Origin: Pseudomonas sp. KK4
GTDB lineage: Bacteria > Pseudomonadota > Gammaproteobacteria > Pseudomonadales > Pseudomonadaceae
DNA: 64,000 nt
Direction of reading: 5' to 3'
NCBI RefSeq assembly: GCF_001984065.1
Contig: NZ_LYVP01000025.1
Location: 1-64,000, forward strand
Of this stretch, positions 44,455-53,975 are shown in pieces; position 1 is the first letter of the stretch; each line of letters begins with the position of its first letter. A program made the position numbers and the translations under genes. The notes under the pieces are model-generated. The model made no database searches. It was not told the DNA's origin and saw only the letters and a program-made list of their open reading frames with translations.

Positions 44455-46860
44455 GTGAAGCAAAGTCAACGCCTCTCGGGCATATCGAAATTCATTCTGG
44501 TCGGACTGGGTGTGATCATCGCCCTGCTCGGCCTGGCACTGACTGCAGGCGGCTTTAAATTGGTCAGCCTGGGAGGTTCCTGGTATTTCCTGGTGGGCGG
44601 GCTGGTGATGGCCGTTTCCGGTGTGCTGATCGCCAGATGCAAATCAGCAGGGGCCTGGCTGTTTGCTGTGTTTCTGCTGGGCACAGCCATTTGGGCCGTT
44701 AGCGACGTGGGCCTGGTGTTCTGGCCGATGTTCTCGCGCCTGTTCATGTTCAGCGCGATCGGCCTTGCCGTGACATTGGTCTATCCACTGCTCAAGCGTG
44801 CCAACGGTGACGTTCCGGGCCATGGCGCCTATGGCGTCACTGCTGTATTGGCGATCGGTCTGGCGGTGGCCGCCGGCAATATGTTCGTTGCACATCCGAC
44901 AGTCTCCGCGACCGGCACAGGCCCTGGGCTGACGCCGGTCGAGCCGGACAAGGCGCAGAAGGACTGGGCGCACTACGGCAACACCGAAGGTGGCAGCCGC
45001 TTCGCCGCACTGGATCAAATCAATCGCGCCAACGTCGACAAGCTGAAGGTGGCGTGGACCTATCACACAGGTGACGTCGCTGAAAGCGACGGCAACGGGG
45101 CTGAAGATCAGCTCACCCCGCTGCAGATTGGCAACAAGGTGTTCATTTGCACCCCACACAACAACCTGATCGCGCTGGACGCCGATACCGGCAAGGAACT
45201 CTGGAAAAACGCGATCAACGCGCAATCCAAAGTCTGGCAGCGTTGCCGTGGCATGGCGTACTTCGACGCCACGGCGGCAGTTGCCAAGCCAGGCAGCTCG
45301 CCAGTCGCGGCGTCTCAAACCGCACCGGTCGCCAACTGCCAGCGTCGCTTGCTGACCAACACCATCGACGCTCGTCTGATTGCCGTGGATGCCGACACGG
45401 GCGAGTTCTGCCAGGGTTTTGGCAACAAGGGCCAGGTGGATCTCAAGGCCGGCCTGGGTGATGTCCCGGACAGCTACTATCAGTTGTCCTCCGCCCCGCT
45501 GATGGCCGGCACCACCGTGGTGGTGGGCGGTCGCGTGGCCGACAACGTGCAAACCGACATGCCCGGTGGCGTGATCCGTGGTTTCGACGTGATGACGGGC
45601 GCCATGCGCTGGGCCTTCGACCCGGGCAATCCGCAGGATAAAAAGGCGCCCGCAGACGGCAGCACCTATGTGCGCAGCACACCGAACAGTTGGGCGCCCA
45701 TGTCTTACGACGCGGCAACCCATACCGTTTTCCTGCCGATGGGCAGCTCCTCCACCGACATCTATGGCGTGGAGCGCAGCAAGCTCGACCACACCTACGG
45801 AGCCTCGATCCTGGCGCTGGACGCCGACAGCGGTGAAGAAAAGTGGGTGTTCCAGACCGTTCACAACGACCTCTGGGACTTCGACCTGCCGATGCAGCCG
45901 AGCCTGATCGACTTTACCAAGGACGGTAAAAGCATCCCGGCGCTGGTCATCGGCACCAAGGCCGGGCAAATCTACGTGCTCGACCGTGCCACGGGCAAAC
46001 CGCTGACCGACGTTGAAGAAGTGCCGGTAAAGGCGGCAAACATCCCCGACGAGCCTTACTCGCCCACCCAACCGAAATCGGTGGGCATGCCGCAGATCGG
46101 TGCTCAGCACCTGACCGAATCCGACATGTGGGGGGCGACGCCTTACGATCAACTGCTCTGCCGCATCGACTTCAAGGGCATGCGCTACGACGGTTTGTAC
46201 ACCGCGCCGGGCACTGATAAATCCCTGAGCTTTCCCGGGTCGCTGGGTGGCATGAACTGGGGCAGTATCTCCACCGACCCGGTGCACGGCTTTATCTTCG
46301 TCAACGACATGCGTCTGGGCCTGTGGATTCAGATGATCCCGTCGCAGAATAAAGGCCAGGCCACTTCCGGTGGCGAAGCGTTGAACACCGGCATGGGCGC
46401 CGTACCGCTCAAGGGCACGCCGTATGCAGTGAACAAAAACCGCTTCCTCTCGGTCGCCGGCATTCCTTGCCAGGCACCGCCGTTCGGCACGCTGACCGCC
46501 ATCGACATGAAGACGCAGAAAGTCGCCTGGCAGGTCCCGGTCGGTACTGTTGAAGACACCGGCCCGCTGGGTATTCGCATGCACCTGCCGATCAAGATCG
46601 GTCTGCCGACCCTCGGCGGCACCCTGTCGACTCAAGGTGGCTTGATCTTCATCGCAGGTACTCAGGACTTCTACCTGCGCGCCTTCAACAGCGGCAACGG
46701 TGAAGAGGTGTGGAAAGCCCGCCTACCCGTCGGCAGCCAGGGCGGCCCAATGACCTACGTCTCACCGAAGACCGGCAAGCAATACATCGTCATCACCGCC
46801 GGTGGTGCGCGCCAGTCGACCGATCGCGGCGACTACGTGATGGCCTACGCCTTGCCGTAA
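44455..46860 (+). CDS. gcd: Membrane-bound PQQ-dependent glucose dehydrogenase
   Basis: 801 residues from GTG 44455. Five membrane helices occupy residues 1-150 (ISKFILVGLGVIIALLGLAL, YFLVGGLVMAVSGVLI and so on). The periplasmic beta-propeller has PQQ enzyme repeats (DWAHYGNTEGGSRFAALDQI, LIALDADTGKELWKNAINAQ, SKVWQRCRGMAYFDAT). The length and text match Gcd of pseudomonads. It oxidises glucose to gluconolactone in the periplasm and gives electrons to ubiquinone, the first step of direct glucose oxidation and of gluconate-driven phosphate solubilisation. An OprB porin gene follows. PQQ synthesis genes are not in the window. Confidence 0.96.
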   Translation: MKQSQRLSGISKFILVGLGVIIALLGLALTAGGFKLVSLGGSWYFLVGGLVMAVSGVLIARCKSAGAWLFAVFLLGTAIWAVSDVGLVFWPMFSRLFMFSAIGLAVTLVYPLLKRANGDVPGHGAYGVTAVLAIGLAVAAGNMFVAHPTVSATGTGPGLTPVEPDKAQKDWAHYGNTEGGSRFAALDQINRANVDKLKVAWTYHTGDVAESDGNGAEDQLTPLQIGNKVFICTPHNNLIALDADTGKELWKNAINAQSKVWQRCRGMAYFDATAAVAKPGSSPVAASQTAPVANCQRRLLTNTIDARLIAVDADTGEFCQGFGNKGQVDLKAGLGDVPDSYYQLSSAPLMAGTTVVVGGRVADNVQTDMPGGVIRGFDVMTGAMRWAFDPGNPQDKKAPADGSTYVRSTPNSWAPMSYDAATHTVFLPMGSSSTDIYGVERSKLDHTYGASILALDADSGEEKWVFQTVHNDLWDFDLPMQPSLIDFTKDGKSIPALVIGTKAGQIYVLDRATGKPLTDVEEVPVKAANIPDEPYSPTQPKSVGMPQIGAQHLTESDMWGATPYDQLLCRIDFKGMRYDGLYTAPGTDKSLSFPGSLGGMNWGSISTDPVHGFIFVNDMRLGLWIQMIPSQNKGQATSGGEALNTGMGAVPLKGTPYAVNKNRFLSVAGIPCQAPPFGTLTAIDMKTQKVAWQVPVGTVEDTGPLGIRMHLPIKIGLPTLGGTLSTQGGLIFIAGTQDFYLRAFNSGNGEEVWKARLPVGSQGGPMTYVSPKTGKQYIVITAGGARQSTDRGDYVMAYALP

Positions 46861-46867
46861 GCCGCCG

Positions 46868-46888
46868 TGCCCGCCTCACTGGCGGGCA
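46868..46888 (+). terminator. Hairpin after gcd
   Basis: TGCCCGCC-TCACT-GGCGGGCA, an 8-base stem eight bases after the gcd stop. It lacks a T-run, so it may slow or stabilise the transcript between gcd and oprB rather than end it. Confidence 0.5.
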
Positions 46889-46900
46889 ACTCTCTGTGCG

Positions 46901-46930
46901 CGGCAGCGGCAGCGGCAGCGGCAGCGGCAG
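46901..46930. repeat. Hexanucleotide tandem repeat (CGGCAG)5
   Basis: Five perfect copies of CGGCAG followed by a degenerate CTGCAG, in the gcd-oprB gap. It could slip during replication and alter the spacing or structure of the intercistronic RNA. Confidence 0.85.
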
Positions 46931-46986
46931 CTGCAGGTGCCGCGCCGTCTTGCGAAATCATTGAAGATTGCACCAGGAAGACTCAC

Positions 46987-48285
46987 ATGTTTTTGGCTGT
47001 TCGCTTTTCCCATGCAGGCTGGCTCAACGGCTTGCTCCTGGGCCTGATCTGCAGCACCACCCTGCCCGCCTTCGCCGATACCGATTCGAACCTGTTGACC
47101 CGCGATACCCTGACCGGTGATTGGGGTGGTCTACGCCACCAGATGGCTCAGGACGGCATCAAATTCACCGGCGAATACAGCGGCGAAACCGCCTACAACG
47201 CCGATGGCGGCCTGCACCATTCGGCCCGGTATTCGCAAAACATCAAGCTCGGCGCGCAGTTCGACCTGAGCACACTGTATGGCGTGGATAATGCCGGCAA
47301 GATCCAGCTGACCATCAACGACCGACGCGGCAACAGCGCCTCCGAGGATCTGGTCGGCAACCGTCTGCCCATCCAGGAAAACTACGGCGGTCTCTACACC
47401 CGCCTGACTGAATTGAGTTACGAGCGCAGCCTGTTCACCCCGGCGCTCAACGTGAAGCTGGGCTACATGGCCATGGGCAACGACCTCGGTGGCCTGGACA
47501 GCGGCATTCTCTGCAACTTCATGAACGCCGGTTTCTGCGGCCATCCGCTGAACATGTCCGGCGGCAGTGGCTGGACCAATTACCCCAACGCCCACTTGGG
47601 GGTGCGCGTGAAGTACGACTTGTCGTCATCCTGGCAACTGCGTGTGGCGGCCTTCAATGTCGACCCCGAGAGCAACGGCAATTCCAGCCGTGCCTGGCAC
47701 CTGGGCCCGAAACACACGACCGGCACCGTGGTGCCGATCGAACTGGTGTACAAGCACGCGGGTGAGTTGCCGGGCGAGTACAAGGTGGGCTACTACTACG
47801 ACAGTTCCGACGTGCAACGCATCGGCAGCGACAAAGAAGTGTCCGGCCGCAGTGGTCATTACCTGCTGATTGATCAGGCCGTGTGGCGTTCGCAATCGTC
47901 CGAGGGCCGCAGCCTGCACGCCTTCGGCCAGTACTCGGCGGCCAGCGAGGCGGCTTCACCGTTCAGCAAGTGGTACGGCACCGGCGTGGTTCTGTACAAA
48001 CCGTTCGAAGGTCGCCCGCGTGACACCGTCGCTCTGGGCTATGGCCGGGCTGTACCCAATCCGCGCAGCCGCGATGTGCAGCAGGACGCTGCGCAGGCCA
48101 ACGGCACAACGTTGCCGAATCTGGACAGTGCTGAACAATTGATCGAACTTGGCTACGGCTACCAGGCCACGCCCTGGCTGACGCTGCGCCCGAATATGCA
48201 GTACATCATCGAGCCGGGCGCGTTTTCCGGGCAGGAGATCGACAATGCGCTGGTGTTCGGATTGCAGGTGAAGGCTTCGCTCTGA
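46987..48285 (+). CDS. oprB: Carbohydrate-selective outer-membrane porin OprB
   Basis: 432 residues from ATG 46987, with AGGAAG upstream. A Sec signal peptide ends at PAFA before DTDSNLLTRDTLTGDWGGLR, where LTGDWGG is the OprB-family signature. The rest alternates beta-strand and loop (LGYMAMGNDLGGLDSGILCN, YKVGYYYDSSDVQRI) and ends with an aromatic-poor strand (NALVFGLQVKASL). It admits glucose and other sugars to the periplasm, supplying Gcd. It sits 126 bases behind gcd, probably in the same transcript. Confidence 0.93.
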   Translation: MFLAVRFSHAGWLNGLLLGLICSTTLPAFADTDSNLLTRDTLTGDWGGLRHQMAQDGIKFTGEYSGETAYNADGGLHHSARYSQNIKLGAQFDLSTLYGVDNAGKIQLTINDRRGNSASEDLVGNRLPIQENYGGLYTRLTELSYERSLFTPALNVKLGYMAMGNDLGGLDSGILCNFMNAGFCGHPLNMSGGSGWTNYPNAHLGVRVKYDLSSSWQLRVAAFNVDPESNGNSSRAWHLGPKHTTGTVVPIELVYKHAGELPGEYKVGYYYDSSDVQRIGSDKEVSGRSGHYLLIDQAVWRSQSSEGRSLHAFGQYSAASEAASPFSKWYGTGVVLYKPFEGRPRDTVALGYGRAVPNPRSRDVQQDAAQANGTTLPNLDSAEQLIELGYGYQATPWLTLRPNMQYIIEPGAFSGQEIDNALVFGLQVKASL

Positions 48286-48302
48286 TCTCAACCTGGAGAG
48301 AC

Positions 48303-48494
48303 ATGATGAAACTGCTCGCGATCACCGCCCTGTTGTCAGGTTCCGTCGCAACAATGGCCTCTGCGCAAAATGACGGCGCTTACGATTACTCCCAGCCTTT
48401 GGATATCGCCAAGGTGATCGAGGTTGAAGCGATACCCTCCACCATCAAGCCCTGCCCGCAGACACGAAAAGCCCCGGCGGTTGCCAGGGCTTGA
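48303..48494 (+). CDS. Truncated DUF2790-type small secreted protein
   Basis: 63 residues with a signal peptide (MMKLLAITALLSGSVATMAS, cleavage after SAQ or ASA) and the first half of the Pseudomonas DUF2790 motif (YDYSQPLDIAKVIEVEAIPS). The second half (CEVVPxxMxYxDSxGxxxxLxYxVMGxGC) is missing; instead the frame ends within a terminator hairpin (PCPQTRKAPAVARA). Compare the complete homologue at 56594-56821. It is 17 bases after oprB with a GGAGAG site. Confidence 0.7.
   Translation: MMKLLAITALLSGSVATMASAQNDGAYDYSQPLDIAKVIEVEAIPSTIKPCPQTRKAPAVARA
48469..48492 (+). terminator. Terminator hairpin overlapping the truncated DUF2790 gene
   Basis: AAGCCC-C-GGC-GGTT-GCC-A-GGGCTT hairpin preceded by AAAA. 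The stop codon of the DUF2790 frame (48492-48494) starts at its last base. It probably ends the gcd-oprB transcript. Confidence 0.65.
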
Positions 48495-48550
48495 TTCCAT
48501 CCATCTGGACCCGTGCGGATGCACCGATACTCAAGACATTGAATGCCGCG

Positions 48551-48709
48551 TCACTCGTCCTGATCAATCTGATCAAGAAAATCAACTTCATCCTCTTCTT
48601 CATCAACAATGGCCTGAGCGTCTTCTTCGACCCATGACTGGTCATCATGAAATTCATGATCGAGCAGGTGGTCGTGCTCGGGCTCTGGAATATCTCGTTC
48701 TTCGCTCAT
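48551..48709 (-). CDS. Small highly acidic protein
   Basis: 52 residues from ATG 48709 (MSEERDIPEPEHDHLLDHEF, then HDDQSWVEEDAQAIVDEEED and EVDFLDQIDQDE). About half the residues are Asp or Glu and the net charge is strongly negative, suggesting a nucleic-acid mimic, chaperone-like or metal-binding role; that is inference. The ribosome site is weak (GGTAAG). It is convergent with oprB/DUF2790 and divergent from the SNF2 helicase gene. Confidence 0.6.
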   Translation of the reverse strand: MSEERDIPEPEHDHLLDHEFHDDQSWVEEDAQAIVDEEEDEVDFLDQIDQDE

Positions 48710-48992
48710 GGCTTACCGACACAAAAATTGAAAGAACGGATTGTATAGGCTGCCCCCTTCCACCGGTCAACGATCCCGAAACAGCTTGGCGTTGTCTTCC
48801 AGAGGCAAGAACCCGCCTTTGCCCATGAAGGCCTGTGGCACTGCGCCTGCATGCGGGCGCGGGGCTGTTTTATATCGGATGGCCTCACGGGATCGTGAGT
48901 CGACAAGCCGGGCCGACTCGTGAAAAATGCATCTCTTCGCTGCGGGTTGAGACCGCCACGTTCACGAAAGGCTGAGCGCCACGAGGTCCAGC

Positions 48993-51900
48993 ATGCTCCC
49001 CGAGTCAATCGCACCCGACCACTTGCCAAATCATTGCATGGCGGTTCTGTACGGCCTGGTGACGTCATTCCCCGGCAAGGGCAAGGCGTCGCTGCTGAAA
49101 CTGTTGCGCACGAAGGGCGTGCAGGACGCCGACGGCCGATTGCTGGACAACGAAACGCTGATCGCGCTTTTGGAGTCGCTGCAACGTGAGCGTTGGATCA
49201 CCTTGGAGGAGCGGCCCGAAGGGCGCTATCTCAACGTTACGCCCGAGCGATTCAACCGCGTGTTGCTGAGCCTTTTGAAGTCGGCAGATCGCGAGGCATG
49301 GCTGCACGAGATCCAGGCCAGCCTGCCGTTGCTCAGCGAGTGGCAAACCCCGTCCCGACCACGGATATTGCAGGACCTCTGGCTTAACCTGCTCAAGGGT
49401 GATTTGGGTGAGCTGGCGCGCTCCCTGCGTCTGGCGGCCTATTTGTTCTCACACCCACAGTTGCCGGTTATACATCCGATGCGTTCGCTGCAGTCCGACG
49501 CTGAAGGTCTCGAAGTGTTCGCCCGACTTGACGCCAACATCCGCCTGTTGCTGGTCGAAGATCATCTCCATCTGATCAACACCCTGCTCGGCCCGGCCGG
49601 CCGTAGCTACTCACTGGCCCAGCGTGAGATGGAGGCTCGGCCCAACCGGGCACTGGGGTTGGAACTGGCGCTTCAGGCCCTTTGGCGAGCAGACTGGGTC
49701 ACCCTTGAACACATCGACATCGATGAATTGACGTTGCTGCAACAGACCATCCATCTGTTGCTTCGCGGCCGCGTGAGCGAAACGCTGCAGGTGCTGCGTA
49801 CCTGGCTGACCGAGATGCGCAGGCTGACCAAGAAGCGCAAGATCGATCTGCCCCCCGTACTCAACACGTTTTACTGCCTTGCGCTGATCGCGGAGAACGA
49901 CCCACTGCAGCGTGCCTCGCTCAAGCAAGCCATCGCGCTGGGTATCAAGGAACACTACGGGAACGCCTACACAGCGTTACAAGGTCTGTTGGAGCAATTG
50001 GCGGGAGAACAACCGTCCCTTCCCCTTTTTTTGCCCTCCTCGCTCAATGGCCTGGACGGACTGGTGCGCGCCATCGCCCTGTACTGGCTCGATGCGCCTC
50101 AGGTACGCCAGGAGAAGTGGCGGACCACCCTGCAGGATTACCGTGATGCACTGGCTCGGGATGAATACCTCTGGCTGGCGGCGGAATTCGACGCGCTGAT
50201 TGCCGTGCAATTCGGTCAACCCCGGCAATTGGCCGATGTACATCAACGTTCGGGCTTGCAGCCCCTGGTTGCACTCTGCCAACGCCAGGAAGCGTGGGAA
50301 CATGCCCTGGCTGCGCTGAGCCAACTGAGGTCGGGCAAGCGGTCAACCGCCCCCCAGGCGGACGAGAAAAACACGCGCCTGGCCTGGTACGTCCAGTTAG
50401 GGGGGTACTGGACCACGGTGGAACCCCGAGAACAGAAGCGCAACGCGAAGGGGCAGTGGAGCAAGGGGCGCGCGGTGGCACTCAAACGCCTGGCGGAGGA
50501 CGGCACTCTGATGGACTTTCTCTGCGAACAGGACCGACAGGCAATCAGCGCCATTCAGGTGAGCTATCACTACCACAGCCCCGAGTACGAGTTGGCCGCC
50601 ATCCATGCTTTGCCTCGCCTGATCGGTCATCCCGCGATCTACTGGCAGGACGCGCCGGACGTGCGCATCGATCTGCACGCGGGCCAGGCCGCCCTGCATC
50701 TTGAGAACCATGCCGAGCAGATTCGCCTTCACCTCGAGCCACCCGGCATCCTCGAGGCAGGTGAAACCTACCTGCACAAAGAGACCCCAACACGTCTGCT
50801 GGTCTACGCCATCAGTCGCGAACTGCGCAAAGTTGCAGAAATCGTCGGCCAGGGCCTGAGCGTACCGACATCGGCCAAGGCGCAACTGATCGAAGCCGTG
50901 GGGGCCATCGCGCCGCTGCTGCCGATCCACTCGAACATCCCCGAACTCACAGGGCACCTCGATCGAGAACCTGCCGACACCCGTCTTTACGCCCACCTGC
51001 TGCCCTTGGCGGAAGGGGTGCGTCTGCAGTTATTGGTGCGCCCATTGGCTGACGGCAGCTGGTTGCGGCCCGGTCACGGCGCAGAGAATCTGCTGGGCGA
51101 ACGCGATGGCAGGCCGCTGCAGGTCTCTCGAGACCTGGCCGGTGAACGCCACGCCCTGCAACAGGTACTGCAAAATTGCCCGGGACTCGCCTATGCCGAC
51201 AGCGACGGTCAGGAGTGGCAATTGGACCAGCCCCAGCATGCCTTGCAATTGCTCAGCGAATTGCACGCACTGGACGGCGATCTGCTGCATTGCATCTGGC
51301 CGGAAGGTGAGCGCATGCGGATCAAGGCCCGCCCGGGCCTGACCCTGCTCAAGCTGGGTCTTCGTCAGCAGGGCGACTGGTTCGTTCTGCAGGGCAATAT
51401 CACCCTCGACGACGGCAAGGTGCTGCAGCTCAAAGAGCTGATGGAGCTGCTCAAGGCCAGTCCCGGTCGTTTTCTGAGACTCAACGAACGCGATTGGCTG
51501 GCCCTCGACGACAGCTTGCGCAAACGCCTCGATGAACTGGCTCACCTGACGGACCGGGTCAGTGACCAGGGCTTGCGCCTGAGCCCGCTCACCTCGCCGC
51601 TGCTTGCCAGCCTGGCTCAGGAAGTCGGCCAGTTCGACGCCGACGCCAGCTGGCAGACACACCTCGAAAAACTGCAATCGCTGCGAGACTATCAACCCCT
51701 GGTGCCCGGCACCCTGCAAGCCGAGCTGCGCGATTATCAACGCGACGGGTTCGTTTGGCTGGCGCGCCTTGCCCGGTGGGGTGTCGGCGCCTGTCTGGCC
51801 GACGACATGGGTCTGGGCAAGACCGTCCAGACGCTGGCCCTGCTGCTGCAACGCGCCAGCCTCGGACCGCAACTGGTCGTAGCCCCGACATCCGTCACGC

Positions 51901-53078
51901 TCAATTGGCAAGCCGAAAGCGCACGCTTCGCTCCAAGCCTCAAATTGCGCCTCTATCAACAGCAGCGCAGCCTGAGCGACCTCGGCCCCGGGGATCTGGT
52001 CATCGTCAGCTATGGCTTGTTGCAGCTCGACACGACTGCATTCACCGAGCTGCACTGGACCAGCGTGGTGCTGGACGAAGCGCAAGCCATCAAGAATGCC
52101 CAGACCAAGCGCTCCCAGAGCGTCATGGCGTTGCAGGCTGACTTTCGCATGGTCGCCACCGGCACCCCGCTGGAAAACCATCTTGGCGAACTGTGGAACC
52201 TGTTCCGATTCATCAACCCCGGCCTGCTCGGCAGTCAGGAAAGCTTCGCCGCCCGCTTCGCCACCCCCATCGAACAAGGTGACGTAGCGGCACGCCGGGC
52301 ACTCAAGGCATTGATCCAGCCCTTTATTCTCCGTCGACTGAAAAGTCAGGTGCTCGCAGAACTGCCGGCACGGACCGAGATCACCTACAAGGTGCCGTTA
52401 TCGAACGAAGAAGCCCACCAATATGAAGCCTTGCGTCAGCAGGCGGTGGAGACCCTCTCGCGCCCCGCCTCAGCGGCGGGCAAATCCCTGCAAGTGCTGG
52501 CCGAAATCACCCGCCTGCGACGCTTCTGCTGCCACCCCTCGCTCGTTCTGCCTGGCTCAACGCTGCAGAGCAGCAAGTTGCAGGCCTTCACCGAAATCGT
52601 CAGCGAACTGCTTGAGAACCGGCACAAAGCGTTGGTCTTCAGCCAATTCGTCGACCACCTGAATATCGTTCGCGCCTGGCTCGACCAGCAGGGCATCGCC
52701 TACCAGTACCTTGACGGCGCAACGCCCGTCAAAGAACGGCAGAACCGGGTCAATGCCTTTCAATCCGGAGTGGGCGACATCTTTTTGATCAGCCTCAAGG
52801 CAGGCGGCAGCGGGCTCAACCTGACGGCGGCGGACTACGTGATCCATCTCGATCCCTGGTGGAACCCGGCCGTTGAAGATCAAGCCAGCGACCGTGCCCA
52901 TCGGATGGGTCAACAACGGCCTGTGACGATCTACCGCCTGGTCACCGAAAACAGCATCGAAGAGCAGATCGTGAATTTGCATGGACGCAAACGGGACCTG
53001 GCCGACAGCTTGCTCGACGGTGGCGAGATCAGCGCAAAACTGGACGCTGATGCGTTGTTGGAATTGCTTAAAGGCTAG
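48993..53078 (+). CDS. SNF2-family DEAD/DEAH helicase (RapA/HepA-like ATPase)
   Basis: 1361 residues from MLPESIAPDH (GAGGT upstream). The first 900 residues are a helical region without recognised domains. The SNF2 motor occupies about 900-1361: motif I LADDMGLGKTVQT (about residue 935), motif II VVLDEAQAIKN, motif III GTPLENHLGELWNLF, then the helicase C-terminal lobe with VFSQFVDHL, SLKAGGSGLNLTAADYVIHL and DQASDRAHRMGQQRPVTIYR. Such proteins remodel protein-DNA or RNA-polymerase complexes. It stands alone, preceded by a 283-base gap in which I see no gene. Confidence 0.9.
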   Translation: MLPESIAPDHLPNHCMAVLYGLVTSFPGKGKASLLKLLRTKGVQDADGRLLDNETLIALLESLQRERWITLEERPEGRYLNVTPERFNRVLLSLLKSADREAWLHEIQASLPLLSEWQTPSRPRILQDLWLNLLKGDLGELARSLRLAAYLFSHPQLPVIHPMRSLQSDAEGLEVFARLDANIRLLLVEDHLHLINTLLGPAGRSYSLAQREMEARPNRALGLELALQALWRADWVTLEHIDIDELTLLQQTIHLLLRGRVSETLQVLRTWLTEMRRLTKKRKIDLPPVLNTFYCLALIAENDPLQRASLKQAIALGIKEHYGNAYTALQGLLEQLAGEQPSLPLFLPSSLNGLDGLVRAIALYWLDAPQVRQEKWRTTLQDYRDALARDEYLWLAAEFDALIAVQFGQPRQLADVHQRSGLQPLVALCQRQEAWEHALAALSQLRSGKRSTAPQADEKNTRLAWYVQLGGYWTTVEPREQKRNAKGQWSKGRAVALKRLAEDGTLMDFLCEQDRQAISAIQVSYHYHSPEYELAAIHALPRLIGHPAIYWQDAPDVRIDLHAGQAALHLENHAEQIRLHLEPPGILEAGETYLHKETPTRLLVYAISRELRKVAEIVGQGLSVPTSAKAQLIEAVGAIAPLLPIHSNIPELTGHLDREPADTRLYAHLLPLAEGVRLQLLVRPLADGSWLRPGHGAENLLGERDGRPLQVSRDLAGERHALQQVLQNCPGLAYADSDGQEWQLDQPQHALQLLSELHALDGDLLHCIWPEGERMRIKARPGLTLLKLGLRQQGDWFVLQGNITLDDGKVLQLKELMELLKASPGRFLRLNERDWLALDDSLRKRLDELAHLTDRVSDQGLRLSPLTSPLLASLAQEVGQFDADASWQTHLEKLQSLRDYQPLVPGTLQAELRDYQRDGFVWLARLARWGVGACLADDMGLGKTVQTLALLLQRASLGPQLVVAPTSVTLNWQAESARFAPSLKLRLYQQQRSLSDLGPGDLVIVSYGLLQLDTTAFTELHWTSVVLDEAQAIKNAQTKRSQSVMALQADFRMVATGTPLENHLGELWNLFRFINPGLLGSQESFAARFATPIEQGDVAARRALKALIQPFILRRLKSQVLAELPARTEITYKVPLSNEEAHQYEALRQQAVETLSRPASAAGKSLQVLAEITRLRRFCCHPSLVLPGSTLQSSKLQAFTEIVSELLENRHKALVFSQFVDHLNIVRAWLDQQGIAYQYLDGATPVKERQNRVNAFQSGVGDIFLISLKAGGSGLNLTAADYVIHLDPWWNPAVEDQASDRAHRMGQQRPVTIYRLVTENSIEEQIVNLHGRKRDLADSLLDGGEISAKLDADALLELLKG

Positions 53079-53161
53079 AAACGCCATGGGTGCCTGATCT
53101 CTTGTCAGGCCTGACCCGAGAAGCGCGCAAAAATGCGGGTGCGTTTCGTTATTTCAGAAAC

Positions 53162-53380
53162 CTAAGCCACCTCTTTCCTAAGGCCTCGCCCCCGCCCATC
53201 CGCCATGTGATGGAGGTACTCGCGCCATTTCCTGAAGGCCTGATACTGCCGTTTGGCAGCCTGCTCCCACTCAGGGCTGCCAATGAGCTCGACCGGCAGG
53301 GCCATCATCTGTTCGGTAGCCAGATCCAGCTCATCAATGAGCTCTCGGCCATTGGGCATATTAATAATTAGAGATCGCAT
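53162..53380 (-). CDS. Small helical hypothetical protein
   Basis: 72 residues (MRSLIINMPNGRELIDELDL, ALPVELIGSPEWEQAAKRQY, QAFRKWREYLHHMADG). The pattern LPxELxGSPEWxxAxKRxxxAxxKWxxYL resembles small Pseudomonas proteins of unknown function, some in prophages. AGGT lies near the start. It is predicted to be mostly alpha-helical and soluble. Confidence 0.6.
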   Translation of the reverse strand: MRSLIINMPNGRELIDELDLATEQMMALPVELIGSPEWEQAAKRQYQAFRKWREYLHHMADGRGRGLRKEVA

Positions 53381-53573
53381 AGAAACCTGTCTATTTGGGC
53401 TAATTCATTGATTAACCTGCAGACAGAAGGTGCACTGGACCCGACGAACGGTAGCTTCCTGCCGTGAATGCCTGACATTCCAGCTCCCTACCCGCAATAC
53501 AAAACTACAGTTAACACCCCAACCCTTTAAGGATCACCACCCTGCAGTTTTCCTGCCCCCACGAGTGCTGTCC

Positions 53574-53924
53574 ATGATCAAAAAAATCTCCCAGGCGTCG
53601 ATGATCGCCGTTCTGCTGTCTGCCTCAACCACCTGGGCCGCCAGCTTCGACTGCGACAAGGCGGCTGCCACCGATGAAAAAGCCATCTGCGCCCACCGCG
53701 CGCTCAACGACATGGACGTGAAGATGGCGCTGCTCTTCGAACTCGATAAGCGCTTCGTGCCCATGGGTGGACGCGATGCGTTGATCGATCAGCAAAAAGC
53801 CTGGCTCAGGCAACGACAGGCCTGTGGCGCCAGGGTGGCTTGCCTGACGGGTGTCTATCAGCAGCGCATCGAGACGTTGCGAGACATCATCGATACCCGG
53901 GTGGTCACCCATGGGCCGTTTTGA
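53574..53924 (+). CDS. LprI/DUF1311-like secreted protein
   Basis: 116 residues with a signal peptide (MIKKISQASMIAVLLSASTT, cleaved after WAA) and the LprI N-terminal pattern: FDCDKAAATDEKAICAHRAL, NDMDVKMALLFEL, QQKAWLRQRQACGARVACLT. Four cysteines can form two disulfides. The family includes periplasmic inhibitors of lysozyme in some species. It stands alone; promoter unknown. Confidence 0.85.
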   Translation: MIKKISQASMIAVLLSASTTWAASFDCDKAAATDEKAICAHRALNDMDVKMALLFELDKRFVPMGGRDALIDQQKAWLRQRQACGARVACLTGVYQQRIETLRDIIDTRVVTHGPF

Positions 53925-53975
53925 AAAGACGCCTGCGCACGTCATGTTCAACCTGCCGCCAATGGGCCTCCCGCC

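Noticed and set aside
44644..46635. 663-codon minus-strand frame opposite gcd
   Set aside because: The His/Arg-rich product is typical of antisense translation of a GC-rich gene; gcd is unmistakable.
48445..48657. 70-codon minus-strand frame overlapping the DUF2790 and acidic-protein genes
   Set aside because: It is out of frame with the acidic protein, lacks a ribosome site, and the acidic frame has better coding character.
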